From positions 1 through 36,572 of the forward strand of contig CAMPJJ010000056.1 in the NCBI GenBank assembly GCA_946886855.1: a stretch of 36,572 nt of DNA. Direction: 5' to 3'. Below, in pieces: positions 1 to 9,484 of this stretch. How positions within the stretch are numbered: position 1 is the stretch's first letter; each line of letters begins with the position of its first letter. Below the pieces are notes generated by a model. That model searched no databases and was not told the origin of the DNA. It saw nothing but the letters and a program-made list of their open reading frames with translations. The position numbers were made by a program, and so were the translations under genes. Source of the DNA: an uncultured Roseateles sp. Lineage in GTDB: Bacteria > Pseudomonadota > Gammaproteobacteria > Burkholderiales > Burkholderiaceae.

Positions 1-60
1 GACCACGCCCCGCGCCGGCGGACACCAGCGCGCACCCGAGACATCCCCTCTGACACTCTT

Positions 61-66
61 GAGGAG
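61..66 (+). promoter_or_regulatory. Ribosome binding site of the pilin gene
   Basis: GAGGAG lies five bases before the ATG at 72 and fixes the start of the first gene of the transfer operon. The 60 bases before it show no clear sigma-70 promoter, so the operon promoter may lie upstream of the window. Confidence 0.6.
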
Positions 67-71
67 TTCCT

Positions 72-521
72 ATGAACACGTCCAGCTCCAACCCTTCGAG
101 CCGTCCCGGCCAGGTCGCGACAGCAAGACGCACCCAGGCCTGCCCGCCAAGCTTCGATTGCCTCAATGCGAGCGTCCGCGCTGCGGCAAGCAAGCCCGCG
201 GCCGCACTGACCAATGCTTCCCGCAGCGTCCTCACCCTGATGGCCTTGGCGCTGATCGGTCTATCCGTTGCCCTTCCCAGTCTGGCGCTGGATCTGGTTG
301 CATTCACCGGCATCACCGGTCCGCTCACCTCGGCACTCACGCAGATCTCCGCGCTGGGTCCGGGCATCAAAGCGCTGGTCGGCTTCGTGGGATTTGTCGT
401 CGCACTGATCTCACTTTCGGCCATGCGGAACTTTTCGTCGGTGCTCTTTTACGTGGGCCTGGCGATCTTTGCCGCGGTAGGGCTCGTGATCGCCGGCGCA
501 ATCATGGGCGCCGTCATTTGA
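72..521 (+). CDS. traA: F-type pilin precursor (TraA-like)
   Basis: Probable major pilin subunit of the conjugative pilus, 149 aa. It has an unusually long basic, Ser/Ala-rich leader of about 55 residues. A hydrophobic segment follows (around 58-76) ending in PSLA, a plausible leader peptidase site, which would leave a mature peptide of roughly 75 residues. The mature part has two hydrophobic helices, one around GPGIKALVGFVGFVVALISL and one ending IAGAIMGAVI, separated by the short polar loop SAMRNFSS. This is the hairpin layout of TraA/VirB2-class pilins, and the C-terminal IMGAVI resembles SXT/R391-type TraA. It directly precedes traL, the normal position for the pilin gene. The gene is assigned from topology and context; primary sequence of pilins is weakly conserved. 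F TraA is about 121 aa, and the excess is in the leader. Confidence 0.75.
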   Translation: MNTSSSNPSSRPGQVATARRTQACPPSFDCLNASVRAAASKPAAALTNASRSVLTLMALALIGLSVALPSLALDLVAFTGITGPLTSALTQISALGPGIKALVGFVGFVVALISLSAMRNFSSVLFYVGLAIFAAVGLVIAGAIMGAVI

Positions 522-590
522 GCCTGCTCGGTTCCCCTGGCGCTGTCGGCACCACATCGCCAGAACGCTTGATCCGACCACGGAGGCCCC

Positions 591-890
591 ATGCATACCG
601 ACACCTACATCCCTCGACGGCTCGATGACCAATGGAAGATCGGCTTCTGGGACATCGACGTCGCCACGCCTGTCCTTTTCATGTTCTTCGCGGGCTACCT
701 GACTGGCAACAAGCTCGCTTTCGCCAGCTTCATCGCCACAGGCCTGGGCCTTGCGCGGTGGATCTCCCGCATCAAGGCCGACAAGCATCCGGCCTTCGCG
801 CTGCACTGGCTCTACTGGCATCTGCCCACGAACCCCGTCACGGCGCTGCGCGCGACGCCGCCTTCGCACCTGCGTCGCATGGTCGGCTAG
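591..890 (+). CDS. traL: TraL, inner-membrane T4SS assembly protein
   Basis: Protein of 99 aa, close to the roughly 91 aa of F TraL, needed for pilus assembly at the inner membrane. The N-terminus reads YIPRRLDDQWKIGFWDID, the typical opening of this family (a xxIPRxLD motif followed by a Trp-rich turn). Two closely spaced hydrophobic stretches follow at about residues 24-58. The C-terminus holds a conserved-looking aromatic region (ALHWLYWHLP). GGAGG shortly before the ATG supports this start. It sits between the pilin gene and traE exactly as in F and SXT/R391 operons. The family call is strong. Confidence 0.9.
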   Translation: MHTDTYIPRRLDDQWKIGFWDIDVATPVLFMFFAGYLTGNKLAFASFIATGLGLARWISRIKADKHPAFALHWLYWHLPTNPVTALRATPPSHLRRMVG

Positions 891-905
891 CCGGGGAGCA
901 CGAAG

Positions 906-1472
906 ATGGACTTCGAGCGATTTCAACTGGACCTGCGCGAGCTACAGCGACGCAATCGCGGTTTGGCCTTCACGGTTGGCGCCCTGTGCGCCGGCCTGTT
1001 GGTGTCCCTGCTCGTCATCCTGACGCTGCTCGGTACGGTGCGCACCGTCGTGGTCCCGCCCTCGATCAACAAATCGTTCTGGGTCACGCGCGACAAGGCG
1101 TCCACCGAGCTCCTCGAACAGATGGGCAGCTTCATCGCCTGGCTGGTCCTGGATGTCACGCCAAGTTCGATCGACTGGAAGAAGGACCTGCTGCTGGGCT
1201 ACGTCGACCCGGCCGAATACGGCGCGCTCAAGACGCGCCAGGAGGTGGAGGCCGAGCGTCTCAAGCGCATCAATGCCGCGACCACCTTCGCGCCGCAGCA
1301 ACTGGTCGCCAGCGAGGCCAACCAATCGTTGACCGTCCGAGGTCGCTTGCGCACCTTGGTCAACGGTTTTGAGACAGCCAACGAACTCAAGGCCTACCGG
1401 GTGGAGTTCGCCTACGCGGGCGCGCGCATGCATGTGGCGACGTTCAAGGAAGTGCCTTATGCGGTCAAGTAA
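906..1472 (+). CDS. traE: TraE, VirB8-like inner-membrane scaffold of the F-type T4SS
   Basis: Protein of 188 aa, the same length as F TraE. A short cytoplasmic N-terminus is followed by one membrane segment (about residues 20-45, VGALCAGLLVSLLVILTLLG). The periplasmic domain includes the motif VVPPSINKSFWV, characteristic of TraE. The family belongs to the VirB8 superfamily and links the inner-membrane platform to the periplasmic channel. The reading frame ends 14 bp inside the next gene, traK, suggesting translational coupling. Confidence 0.93.
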   Translation: MDFERFQLDLRELQRRNRGLAFTVGALCAGLLVSLLVILTLLGTVRTVVVPPSINKSFWVTRDKASTELLEQMGSFIAWLVLDVTPSSIDWKKDLLLGYVDPAEYGALKTRQEVEAERLKRINAATTFAPQQLVASEANQSLTVRGRLRTLVNGFETANELKAYRVEFAYAGARMHVATFKEVPYAVK

Positions 1473-2436
1473 CGCCAACGAGTCGGCGGCAGCGCTCAAG
1501 CGCCGCGGCCGGGATGTCCTGCATCGCGCGCGCGCATCGAAGGCTGGATCAACTCCACGCTCATCCGGGCTGACACGCGGTGCGGCCATACACCGACTGT
1601 TCGGCGTCGCAGCGCTGGCGCTGGCGCTCGGGGAGCCGGCTCAGGCGCTGCAGATCCTCGAAGCGAGCGACGGCGTTGCCGTCGAAGGCGTGATCTCAAT
1701 CAAGGAGCCGACCCGTATCCGCATCGAGGGAGCCGCCATCACCGACGTGGTGGGCAACATCTACGCCAGTCACTGTGGCGCGCCGCCACCTGGCGCGACG
1801 ACGGCGTTTGTGCCTCTTCCACCCGGCGTCTCGCCCTCGACGATTCCCCTCAACCCCGCCGGCGAGGTCGTGCTGGAGTGCGACAAGGACAAGGGCGAGG
1901 TGTATGTCCGTCCGGTCGGCGTCGGCGACAAGCCCATCAACCTGTTCGTGTCCTCGGCAGCGGCGACCTACACGCTGGTGCTACGACGCGCGGACACACC
2001 GGCGGACACCCTGCTGATCCGGGACAAGACACTCAGGCGCCTACGGCGTGCGATCGGCGATGCAACGCCTGCCACCAGCGTCGGCCCCACCGCACCAGCC
2101 CCGAGTCACGTCCGCGCCATGAAGGCGCTGCTCGTGGCGATGGCCTCGGACCGCGTGCCGCCGGATCTCCGTGTCGAGGAGACGCTGCGCCCGGTCAAGC
2201 TCTGGAGCGAAACAAGTTTTTCGCTGCTGCGCACGTACGAAGGGCGGGGCCTGATCGGCGAGCTCTACCTGTTGGAGAACCTCGGCCCGCGCCAGCTCGA
2301 TCTGGCGGAGCAGCAGTTCGACCGGCCTAACGGAGCGCTCACCACCGAGGTGGCAGGGGTCGCGATCGACCGGCTCACGCTTGGACCCGGCGAGACCACG
2401 CGCGTGTACGTGATTCGACGGGGAGGTGCGCGATGA
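1459..2436 (+). CDS. traK: TraK, VirB9-like secretin component of the outer-membrane core
   Basis: Protein of 325 aa from the ATG at 1459; a longer frame opens at 1369 but would run far into traE, so the start with a 14-bp overlap is preferred. About 60 residues of Arg/Ser-rich leader end in a hydrophobic stretch and an AQA signal-peptidase site (LALALGEPAQA). The mature part starts LQILEASDGV and has the beta-rich TraK pattern (IKEPTRIRIEG, ITDVVGNIY, KPINLFV). TraK forms the outer-membrane ring with TraV and TraB. It is about 80 residues longer than F TraK, mainly because of the long leader and loops. ATGA couples it to traB. Confidence 0.9.
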   Translation: MRSSNANESAAALKRRGRDVLHRARASKAGSTPRSSGLTRGAAIHRLFGVAALALALGEPAQALQILEASDGVAVEGVISIKEPTRIRIEGAAITDVVGNIYASHCGAPPPGATTAFVPLPPGVSPSTIPLNPAGEVVLECDKDKGEVYVRPVGVGDKPINLFVSSAAATYTLVLRRADTPADTLLIRDKTLRRLRRAIGDATPATSVGPTAPAPSHVRAMKALLVAMASDRVPPDLRVEETLRPVKLWSETSFSLLRTYEGRGLIGELYLLENLGPRQLDLAEQQFDRPNGALTTEVAGVAIDRLTLGPGETTRVYVIRRGGAR

Positions 2437-4103
2437 GGTCCGCATCGACATCGCCCCAGGCCTCGCGACTCATCGGGTCAAAGTCCTACTGGTTCGCATG
2501 GCGAGAACGCGCTCGCGCGCGCATTGACGCGTTGAGCCCCCGCCAGCGCCAGTACGGCATTTTGACCGTCCTGCTGGGCAGCGGCATCGCACTGCTGTGG
2601 ATCGTGTTGAGTTTGAGCAATCCCGCGCCGGATCGTCAGCACGTTGACCCGACGGTGCAGGGCAACACCAGCGTCACCAACGTCGGTGTCCTGCCTCCCG
2701 GTGCGCAGCTCAATCCTGTTGACCAGTGGGTGGGCACGGCGGGCCGCAAGTTGGCGCAGTACGAGACCGAGCGGGAGGAACAGAGCCGTCTCAACAAGGA
2801 CCGCCAGAGTTTTGAAACCCGCACGATGCAACGCTTTGCGGAACTGGAGCAGCGCCTGACCTCCGCACAGCAGGGGGCGCTCGCCGCGAGTCCGTCGACG
2901 GGTGTGAACGCATTCCCGGAGTCCGTGCAACCCGCACAACCCGCGCACCAGGGGCAGGCGGGGCCGCCTGCACTTTCAGGGCAGCCCGCGCAGTCCGCGC
3001 CGTTCCCGCCATCCCGTACTTCCGCGCCCTTCCCTGCGGCTTCGACCGAATCCGGTGTCCCGCCTCGCCCTCCCTACGCCTCGGCGACTCCGGGCTTGAA
3101 CTCGGCCCCGGACATGCCGCCGGGCACACCCTCGGACCTGTCACTCGATTCGCGATCGACCCTGCCGCCTTATGCGACCCCCTTGGCCGCCCCGGTCATC
3201 TCGCGTGTGAGTTTGGGTGCCGGAAATCTGCAAAGTCCCGTGCGCGGCGATGACGCGGTCTCGGACACGATGTCGCCGCCGCGCAGCGCTGCACCCACCG
3301 CACCCGCCGCACCCGCCACGGCACCCGGTGTTCCGACCGTAGCCACCTTCCTGCCCGTCAGCTTCACGCGGGGCACGTTGTTGGGCGGACTTGATGCTCC
3401 CACCGGCGGTCAGTCGCAATCCAATCCGCAGCCGGTGCTGATTCGGCTTTCGGACAACAGCGTGCTGCCCAATCAGTTTCGCGGCGAGTACAGGGACTGT
3501 TTCGTTATCGCCGCCGGCTACGGCGACATCAGTTCGGAGCGCGCCTACCTTCGCACCGAGAACCTGTCGTGCGTGCGGGATGACGGCGCAACGCTTGAGG
3601 TGCGCATACAGGGCACCGTGTATGGCGAGGACGGCAAGGTCGGCATGCGCGGGCGGCTGGTGACCAAGCAGGGCCAGATGCTTGCCAACGCCTTGCTCGC
3701 TGGTGTCGTAAGCGGCATCGGGCAAGGCCTGTCCACATCCAGCACCAGCTACAGCTCGTCGCCGCTGGGAACGACCGCCAGCATCGACAGCAGCGCGGAT
3801 GCCTACCGCGCGGGCATCGGCAGCGGGATGGGCAGAGCGCTCGATCGCCTGGCGCAGTACTACATCAAGCTCGCCGAGAACACGTTCCCGGTCATCGAGG
3901 TCGATGCCGGACGAGAGATCGATGTGGTGATCACCAAGGGCGTACGAATCGATGTCCCGACCCCGGGACGCCCGCGGGACGCCTCCACGTCCGAGACCGG
4001 CGATGGGCCTGCCATCGGCGAGTCGCGAGGGCCGCTAGGCCCGTCTCGTCTCGCTTCTCCTGCAACGCGTTACCTGGAGACGACCAGTGAGCAGAACAAC
4101 TGA
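2433..4103 (+). CDS. traB: TraB, VirB10-like channel protein spanning both membranes
   Basis: Protein of 556 aa (F TraB about 475). It has a basic cytoplasmic N-terminus and one membrane helix around residues 40-60 ([20 protein letters not shown]). A coiled-coil-prone stretch follows at about 95-150 ([20 protein letters not shown]). Next comes a long Pro/Ala/Ser-rich periplasmic linker (about 150-300), which accounts for the extra length. The C-terminal beta-barrel domain has motifs typical of TraB/TrbI ([50 protein letters not shown]). It couples inner-membrane energy to the TraK/TraV outer-membrane ring. It starts at the ATGA overlap with traK and overlaps the next gene by 17 bp. Confidence 0.95.
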   Translation: MRSASTSPQASRLIGSKSYWFAWRERARARIDALSPRQRQYGILTVLLGSGIALLWIVLSLSNPAPDRQHVDPTVQGNTSVTNVGVLPPGAQLNPVDQWVGTAGRKLAQYETEREEQSRLNKDRQSFETRTMQRFAELEQRLTSAQQGALAASPSTGVNAFPESVQPAQPAHQGQAGPPALSGQPAQSAPFPPSRTSAPFPAASTESGVPPRPPYASATPGLNSAPDMPPGTPSDLSLDSRSTLPPYATPLAAPVISRVSLGAGNLQSPVRGDDAVSDTMSPPRSAAPTAPAAPATAPGVPTVATFLPVSFTRGTLLGGLDAPTGGQSQSNPQPVLIRLSDNSVLPNQFRGEYRDCFVIAAGYGDISSERAYLRTENLSCVRDDGATLEVRIQGTVYGEDGKVGMRGRLVTKQGQMLANALLAGVVSGIGQGLSTSSTSYSSSPLGTTASIDSSADAYRAGIGSGMGRALDRLAQYYIKLAENTFPVIEVDAGREIDVVITKGVRIDVPTPGRPRDASTSETGDGPAIGESRGPLGPSRLASPATRYLETTSEQNN

Positions 4104-5466
4104 CGCCACAAGGCCAGCTGGCGTTGCGAGAACACGCCGTGGGACACGCTTCGCGAGCATGGCCATCGCTGCTGCGCTGCTCGAATCGCCATGTGCGGCG
4201 TGGCCTCTGGGGGCGGCAGACGAGGCAGACGCGGCAGACGCGGCAGACGCGGCAGAGGCTGCAGAGCCTGCAGATGCGGTGAATGCGGCGGCGGATGCGG
4301 CGAGAACGCCGGAGCAACGGACCGTCCATTCGGCAACACGGACCGCTCCGATCGGCTCGAAGCGGCCGGCGGCCCCGCTTGCACGCGCATCGTCCCGCCA
4401 CTTGCTCGATGCGCTCCGAAAGGCGCACCCCGGCACGCAGTTCGACGACGCCGTTCTCACCGAGGTGCCCGAGCTCTACGAGGTCTGGATGAATGGCACG
4501 GTCGCGTACGTATCCTGGCGCAACCCACGCTTCTTCGTTTTCGGACGACTCTTCGACACGCGGACGATGCGCGACGTGACCGCGCCACGTCTGGCGTTGC
4601 GCGCCACGCCCCCCGAGGGCTCTGAGTCGGCGCCCGCCCTGACACTCGAATCTGCGGCCGGACCGGCACCTGAATCGGCGCCATCGGCATTCCGGCCATC
4701 CGGCCGTGATTCGGGGGATGCTGCAAGTGCAGCACGCACTGACGGCGCCGACGCCGCCGGCCGCCACGATGCGCATGACAATGGTTTGCCCATCGTGCCC
4801 TACCGGCAGCTCCCGCTGACGGATGCTTTGCGCACGGTTCATGGGAGAGGCGAACGCCAACTCGCGATCTTCAGCGATCCTGGTTGCCACTACTGCCAGC
4901 AGCTCGAGCGCGAACTCGCCGGCCTCTCCAACGTCACGATCCACACGTTCATCGTGCCGTTCCAGGGCCGCAGCCGCCCCGTCGCCATCTGGTGCGCGGC
5001 TGACCGCGATCGAGCTTGGCGGCAGTGGATGCTGCAAGGGGATGAGGCAACGCACAGTCGCTCGCAAGACTGTGCGCATCCCATCGATCGGAATCTGGCC
5101 TTGGCGCATCGCTGGCAGGTGAGCGCCACCCCCACCTTGATCTGGCCTGACGGACAGCGGACGGTGGGCTACGCGAGTCGGGAAGTGATCGATGCGCGCC
5201 TGAGCGCGGTCACGGCAGCGCAAGTCTTTTTGTCCCACCCGTCGTCCATCTCCACCGCTGGGCCGGCTGCCTTGGCCGCAACTTCGGTCGCCACCTTGCC
5301 CATGACCTCGCACGCCACGGCACCGGTCACTTCACCGGTCACTTCACCGGTCACTTCAGCTGCAAGGTCGCCCGCACTTTCGACCACATCGTCCTTTCAA
5401 ACAACGTTCGCGATCTCTCGCGCCCCCGGGGTCGGACGCCTGATGTCCGTGGAGGACAAGCCATGA
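4087..5466 (+). CDS. DsbC-like periplasmic thiol:disulfide isomerase of the transfer operon
   Basis: Protein of 459 aa from a GTG start that overlaps traB by 17 bp. A hydrophobic segment near residues 20-45 probably acts as an export signal. Then comes an Ala/Asp low-complexity block encoded by a 9-bp tandem repeat, and a DsbC-type N-terminal domain ([29 protein letters not shown]). The thioredoxin-fold domain carries the redox motif CHYC at about residues 267-270 ([13 protein letters not shown]) and a cis-proline region [13 protein letters not shown]. The Ser/Thr/Pro-rich C-terminal tail contains a threefold PVTS repeat. SXT/R391-type operons also carry dsbC between traB and traC, where it presumably helps fold the Cys-rich proteins TraN, TraU and TraH (inference). 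At roughly twice the length of classical DsbC, the additions are all low complexity. Confidence 0.88.
   Translation: MSRTTDATRPAGVARTRRGTRFASMAIAAALLESPCAAWPLGAADEADAADAADAAEAAEPADAVNAAADAARTPEQRTVHSATRTAPIGSKRPAAPLARASSRHLLDALRKAHPGTQFDDAVLTEVPELYEVWMNGTVAYVSWRNPRFFVFGRLFDTRTMRDVTAPRLALRATPPEGSESAPALTLESAAGPAPESAPSAFRPSGRDSGDAASAARTDGADAAGRHDAHDNGLPIVPYRQLPLTDALRTVHGRGERQLAIFSDPGCHYCQQLERELAGLSNVTIHTFIVPFQGRSRPVAIWCAADRDRAWRQWMLQGDEATHSRSQDCAHPIDRNLALAHRWQVSATPTLIWPDGQRTVGYASREVIDARLSAVTAAQVFLSHPSSISTAGPAALAATSVATLPMTSHATAPVTSPVTSPVTSAARSPALSTTSSFQTTFAISRAPGVGRLMSVEDKP
4215..4250. repeat. Tandem 9-bp repeat inside the DsbC-like gene
   Basis: Four consecutive units of GGCAGACG(A/C), degenerating downstream into GGCAGAGGC. 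In frame they encode the Ala-Asp-Ala pattern just after the export signal. The period keeps the reading frame. Confidence 0.9.
5322..5357. repeat. Perfect tandem 12-bp repeat at the 3' end of the DsbC-like gene
   Basis: Three identical copies of ACCGGTCACTTC, encoding the tetrapeptide PVTS in the C-terminal tail. Perfect identity suggests recent expansion by slippage. Confidence 0.93.
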
Positions 5467-6356
5467 CGCCTCCAGTGTGCTCTTACGAGGGAAAGCTCCT
5501 GGGACGGTCGAGGTGCTTGCAGACGCTCCGGCGCCGCGTCGGCCATGCGGTCGCGCTGGGCGCCACCAGCGTGCTCAGTGCCTGCGTGAGCATGTCCGGC
5601 CTCGGCGGCGAGGCCAAGTACGCTTGCGCCGCCCCTGAAGGGGTCGCCTGCCAGTCGGTGTCGGCAAACTATGCCAACGCCACGCGTAGTGGCGCGACAG
5701 GGCAGCGCTCCAGTTCACGACCGGCGCCAGGCGTCAACATCCGCGATGGATGGGACGCGGAGCTTTCTGGCGCAGACCGCTCCGCGCACGCGTGGCGCAC
5801 CCAGGTCCGCGTGCTCAGGCTCTGGACCAAAGCCTGGGAGGACGCGGACGGCGACCTGTGGGATCAGGGATACCTGTACGTACAGGTCTCCAGCGGCTCC
5901 TGGCGAATCGAGCACATCCGTCAACTGGCCCGCGATCGCTTCACGCCCGTGCGCCCTCCCCCCGGTGCCTCGGCGCCGATGGTCGAGCACGACACCGAGT
6001 CCGCAGAGCCATCAACGCTTCCTGCACCCGACGCATTCTCGGCGCCATCAACATCCACAACGCCCTCATCGCCGTCATCACCCTCATCACCCTTGACGCC
6101 GTCCGCTCCCTCGGCAGCGTCCGCGGCTCGTGGCTCCGCCGCGTCGACCGACAGCTCGGAGCGTGCGGGGCGCCTGGATGGCGGGGATCGCGGGTATCGC
6201 GGGGATCGCGGCAATCGCGGCAATCGCGACGATCGCGAGGAACGCTTGCTTACGACGTCACCGGATGTTCGCCAACGCGCTGCGATACGAACGCTTCCAC
6301 GGCTCCTTCCCCCATCGCGGTCGCCCGCCAGAGCCGATGCCGCTCGCCATCAGTGA
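5463..6356 (+). CDS. traV: TraV, outer-membrane core lipoprotein
   Basis: Protein of 297 aa, against about 171 for F TraV. A lipobox LSAC puts the lipidated cysteine at about residue 41. The sequence right after it, [23 protein letters not shown], is the characteristic TraV start with two further conserved cysteines. A middle section ([25 protein letters not shown]) matches the conserved C-terminal part of SXT-type TraV. The last 100 residues are low complexity: Ser/Pro/Thr repeats, then a Gly-x-Arg run encoded by a 9-bp tandem repeat. TraV is the VirB7 analogue and anchors the TraK/TraB ring in the outer membrane. It starts in an ATGA overlap with the previous gene and precedes traC by 9 bp. 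Confidence 0.93.
   Translation: MTPPVCSYEGKLLGRSRCLQTLRRRVGHAVALGATSVLSACVSMSGLGGEAKYACAAPEGVACQSVSANYANATRSGATGQRSSSRPAPGVNIRDGWDAELSGADRSAHAWRTQVRVLRLWTKAWEDADGDLWDQGYLYVQVSSGSWRIEHIRQLARDRFTPVRPPPGASAPMVEHDTESAEPSTLPAPDAFSAPSTSTTPSSPSSPSSPLTPSAPSAASAARGSAASTDSSERAGRLDGGDRGYRGDRGNRGNRDDREERLLTTSPDVRQRAAIRTLPRLLPPSRSPARADAARHQ
6184..6237. repeat. Tandem 9-bp repeat in traV encoding Gly-x-Arg
   Basis: Six consecutive 9-bp units ending in ATCGCG (GGG, GGT, GGG, GCA, GCA, ACG as the variable first three bases). The frame used by traV reads as a collagen-like (Gly)-(Asp/Asn/Tyr)-Arg series. A serine-proline stretch just upstream (about 6060-6100, tcatc/ccctcatca) is a looser repeat. Confidence 0.92.
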
Positions 6357-6365
6357 GGCCTCTCC

Positions 6366-9098
6366 ATGCACAACGCATCTCCTTTGTTGAACGAGGTTCA
6401 GGTCAATGGGGCAACCGGCCCTTCGATCAAAGCGTCGATAGAGGCGACGATACAGACGTCGAAGGACGCTTCGATCGACGCATTGTCTGAGGCATCGGCC
6501 AATGCGCCGAGGCACCCGCTCTTCGGTGGCTCAATGCGTCGGCAGGCTGCCGCCCCGGTGTCTGCATTTGCGCCGGGCCGCTCCGCCGCCATGTTGCCCT
6601 CCGAGCAGTTCGCCAGCTGGCTGCCATACGCCGCCTACATCGGCAATGAGCAGATCTTCGTGAACCGCGATGGCCTGGCATTCTTGCTGGAGGTTACGCC
6701 GCAATCCGGCGCTGACGAGCGCATGGCCGAGGTGCTGGTCTCCCTGTACGCGAACTGCCCGCCCGACACGGGCATTCAGTTCCATCTCTTCGCCTCGCCT
6801 CACGTACGCAACCGGCTGCGCGACTACACCAACCTGCGCGTCGAGGACGTCGATCAGATCGAGCGTTCTCGCTCCGAGGGCTACCCGGTTCCCAACCAGA
6901 ACCTGTTCCGGCGCCTGGCCCGGCAGCGTGTCAATCACCTGCTGCGCGGCACCCAGGAGTCCCTCACCGGCGGCTTCCATTACACGCTCCGTGACTTCCG
7001 CTTGATGCTGAGCGTGACGGTCCCCGGGAATGCGCAGGACCTCAGTCGGCGCGAGACGCTGCTGGCGCTGCGCGACTCCATGCGCGCGACACTCCGCTCG
7101 GCACTCCTGCCCAGCAGGGTCTGCGACGCTGCCGATCTCATCAACTGGTGTGCTCTCTTCACCAATCCGGATCGCATCGCCCATTCCGACGAGCCGGACC
7201 TGAACTACGACGACGACCGCTGGCTGCATTACGACGACGGCCGGGAGATCCGCGACCAGATCGTGGACTTCGACACCGTCCAGGACGCCAACGCCAACGG
7301 CCTGACCCTGTGGAAGGAAACCATCCCGCAGGTTCTGGAGGCCAGGTTCTACTCCGTCAAGAGTTTCCCCGAACGTTTCGCGCTGTGGCAGATGGGCTCG
7401 CTCATCGGTGACCTGATGCAGCCGTCGCTCCAGTACACGGCACCGTTCCTGATCACGCTGGGCGTGCACGTGCTGGACCCGAGCGCCATCAAATCCACCG
7501 TCACCGCCAACCACCTGCGCGCGACGCAGAACGCGAAGTCCAAGATGGCCGACGTCATGCCCGACGTGCGCAAGAAGCTCGACGACTGGGCGGCGGCAGC
7601 CGAGGCGATAGACACCGGCGGCAGCCTGGTGAGCCTGTACGCACAACTGGCGATCTTCACGGCGCCGGAGCGCGCCGGCGCGGCGCACGAGGCGGCCAAC
7701 GCCATCTGGCGCGCGCGCGGCTTCCAGCTCAACGCCGACGCTTACCTGCATCGGCAGGCCTTGCTCGCCAGCTTGCCGATGACGCTCACGCCGCGTTTTC
7801 ACCGGGATCTGGCCAAGATGCGCCGCGTGACGCGCAAGACCATGGCCAACGCGATCCACATGGCGCCCCTGATCGCCGAGTGGCGGGGCACGCCCACGCC
7901 AGCACTTGTCTTTGGCGGGCGCCGCGGCCAGCTGATGACGCTGGACCTCTACGACAACGACCTGGGCAACTACAACTTCGCCATCATCGGCGCGCCGGGC
8001 TCGGGGAAGTCCGTGCTCATGAACGAGCTGGCCTGGTCTTACCGCGCGGTGGGCGCCAAGGTGTGGATGCTCGACCTGGGGCGCAGCTTCGAGAAACTCT
8101 GTCGCAAGGCAGGCGGCACCTACATCGAGTTCCGCCCCGACGTGGCGCTGTGCCTGAACCCGTTCTCCGTCGTGCGCGACATCCACGAGGACCTGGACAT
8201 GCTGGTGCCGGGCATCTCCAAGATGGCCTCCATGCAGCACCCGTTGGAGGAAGTTCAGTACAAGGCCATCTCCGCCATGGTGCTCAAGCTCTGGCGCGCG
8301 CACGGATGCGATCTGACGATCACCGGGCTGCGCGACGCGTTTCGCTCCGGAACGCTGGAAGAGCTCGGCATGGTGGGCGACCAGCGCATCAAGGACCTGG
8401 CCATCATGCTCAACCCCTACGCCAAGGGCGGGCAGTACGAGCGCTTTTTCGAAGGCCGGGCCAACGTCGACTTCTCCAACGACTTCATCGTCATCGAGAA
8501 CGAAGAACTCAAGCGACGCCCGGACCTGCACGCCGTCGTCAACATCTTGCTGCTGCACCAGATCACCGGCGAGATGTACCTCACGCGCAATCGGCGCAAG
8601 GTGCTGTTCATCGACGAGCTCAAGCAGCAACTCGGCGACGTCGGCGCGGACGACCCCGTCAAGGCGGCGGTCGTGGAGGAAGCCGCCCGTCGCGCGCGCA
8701 AGTACGGCGGTGCGCTCGGCACTGCCACGCAAAGTGCCGACGACTACTACGGCTCGGCGCAGATGGAGGCCGCTTTCAACTGCTCGGACTGGGTGTTCCT
8801 CCTGCGTCAGAAGCCCGAGTCCATCGAGATGCTCGACCGCAAGGGGCGCCTGGCGATGGACGAGCCCAAGAAGCGGCTGCTGAACTCGTTGCGCACCGAG
8901 GCGGGTTCGTTCTCCGAGCTCTACATCTCCTCGCCCGTGGGCGAAGGCGTGGCGCGCACGATCCTCGATCCGGCCACCCACCTGCTGTTTTCCAACAAGC
9001 TCGAGGACAACGCTCCACTCGACGCATTGCGTGCCCAGGGCTTGTCGATCGACGAGGCGATCGCGGCGCTGCTGCGTCAACGGGGACATGCGCTATGA
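6366..9098 (+). CDS. traC: TraC, VirB4-family ATPase of the F-type T4SS
   Basis: Protein of 910 aa (F TraC about 875); the cytoplasmic ATPase that powers pilus assembly. The first 60 or so residues are a Ser/Ala/Ile-rich, weakly repetitive extension (SIKASIEATIQ and similar). The TraC N-terminal domain then begins at about 75 (EQFASWLPYAAYIGNEQIF). Walker A is GAPGSGKS at 542-549, with Lys548. Walker B is VLFIDE around 746-751, in the VirB4-typical setting VLFIDELKQQLGD. A RecA-like C-terminal part follows with ATQSADDYYG and FLLRQKPES. The length and motif order show an intact enzyme. It starts 9 bp after traV and ends in an ATGA overlap with the trbI-like gene. Confidence 0.96.
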   Translation: MHNASPLLNEVQVNGATGPSIKASIEATIQTSKDASIDALSEASANAPRHPLFGGSMRRQAAAPVSAFAPGRSAAMLPSEQFASWLPYAAYIGNEQIFVNRDGLAFLLEVTPQSGADERMAEVLVSLYANCPPDTGIQFHLFASPHVRNRLRDYTNLRVEDVDQIERSRSEGYPVPNQNLFRRLARQRVNHLLRGTQESLTGGFHYTLRDFRLMLSVTVPGNAQDLSRRETLLALRDSMRATLRSALLPSRVCDAADLINWCALFTNPDRIAHSDEPDLNYDDDRWLHYDDGREIRDQIVDFDTVQDANANGLTLWKETIPQVLEARFYSVKSFPERFALWQMGSLIGDLMQPSLQYTAPFLITLGVHVLDPSAIKSTVTANHLRATQNAKSKMADVMPDVRKKLDDWAAAAEAIDTGGSLVSLYAQLAIFTAPERAGAAHEAANAIWRARGFQLNADAYLHRQALLASLPMTLTPRFHRDLAKMRRVTRKTMANAIHMAPLIAEWRGTPTPALVFGGRRGQLMTLDLYDNDLGNYNFAIIGAPGSGKSVLMNELAWSYRAVGAKVWMLDLGRSFEKLCRKAGGTYIEFRPDVALCLNPFSVVRDIHEDLDMLVPGISKMASMQHPLEEVQYKAISAMVLKLWRAHGCDLTITGLRDAFRSGTLEELGMVGDQRIKDLAIMLNPYAKGGQYERFFEGRANVDFSNDFIVIENEELKRRPDLHAVVNILLLHQITGEMYLTRNRRKVLFIDELKQQLGDVGADDPVKAAVVEEAARRARKYGGALGTATQSADDYYGSAQMEAAFNCSDWVFLLRQKPESIEMLDRKGRLAMDEPKKRLLNSLRTEAGSFSELYISSPVGEGVARTILDPATHLLFSNKLEDNAPLDALRAQGLSIDEAIAALLRQRGHAL

Positions 9099-9484
9099 GC
9101 CGGCCAGCCGTTGCGCTCCTGGTCAGCGCCCTGCGTCAACTGGGCGTCGCCACCGTTGCCGCGAGCCTGGTCACCGCCACCGCGCTGCAGGCCTATGACC
9201 GCTTCGTGCTGCGGCCGGCACTGACGGTGGGCGTGGTCGATCTCGCCGAGGTCTACCACGCCAAAGAGGCCGAGTTCACGCGCTTGCTGACCCGAGCCAG
9301 CACCGAGGAAGACCGTGAGCGGGCGTTGGCCCTGGCGCGGGCATTCGCGAAGCGTCTGCCGGCGGCGCTGGACGAGCTGCCCAGGGAGTGCGCCTGCGTG
9401 GTGTTGGCCAAGTCAGCAGTCGCAGGCGCGCCGCACGCCCGCGACCTCACTCCGCTGTTGCGGCAGAAGGTGCACCTGCCATGA
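9095..9484 (+). CDS. trbI: TrbI-like inner-membrane protein (F-type)
   Basis: Protein of 129 aa, the size of F TrbI (about 128), starting in an ATGA overlap at the end of traC. It has one membrane segment near the N-terminus (LGVATVAASLVTATALQAYDRF). A small periplasmic part carries VGVVDLAEVYHAKEAEFTRLL and a charged helix, ending with a Cys pair (ECACVVLAKSA). The arrangement VVDL...(helix) is typical of F-type TrbI and TrsF-like proteins, and position directly after traC matches the F and SXT order. The exact role is unclear; F TrbI affects pilus length and retraction. An ATGA overlap joins it to the peptidase gene. Confidence 0.78.
   Translation: MSRPAVALLVSALRQLGVATVAASLVTATALQAYDRFVLRPALTVGVVDLAEVYHAKEAEFTRLLTRASTEEDRERALALARAFAKRLPAALDELPRECACVVLAKSAVAGAPHARDLTPLLRQKVHLP

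Noticed and set aside
6531..9089. 852-codon open frame on the minus strand
   Set aside because: It lies exactly opposite traC and shows composition typical of a high-GC antisense shadow; no domain or ribosome site.
7880..9484. Open frame of 534 codons overlapping traC
   Set aside because: Only its last 129 codons (from 9095) are the real trbI-like gene; the rest is an out-of-frame shadow of traC.
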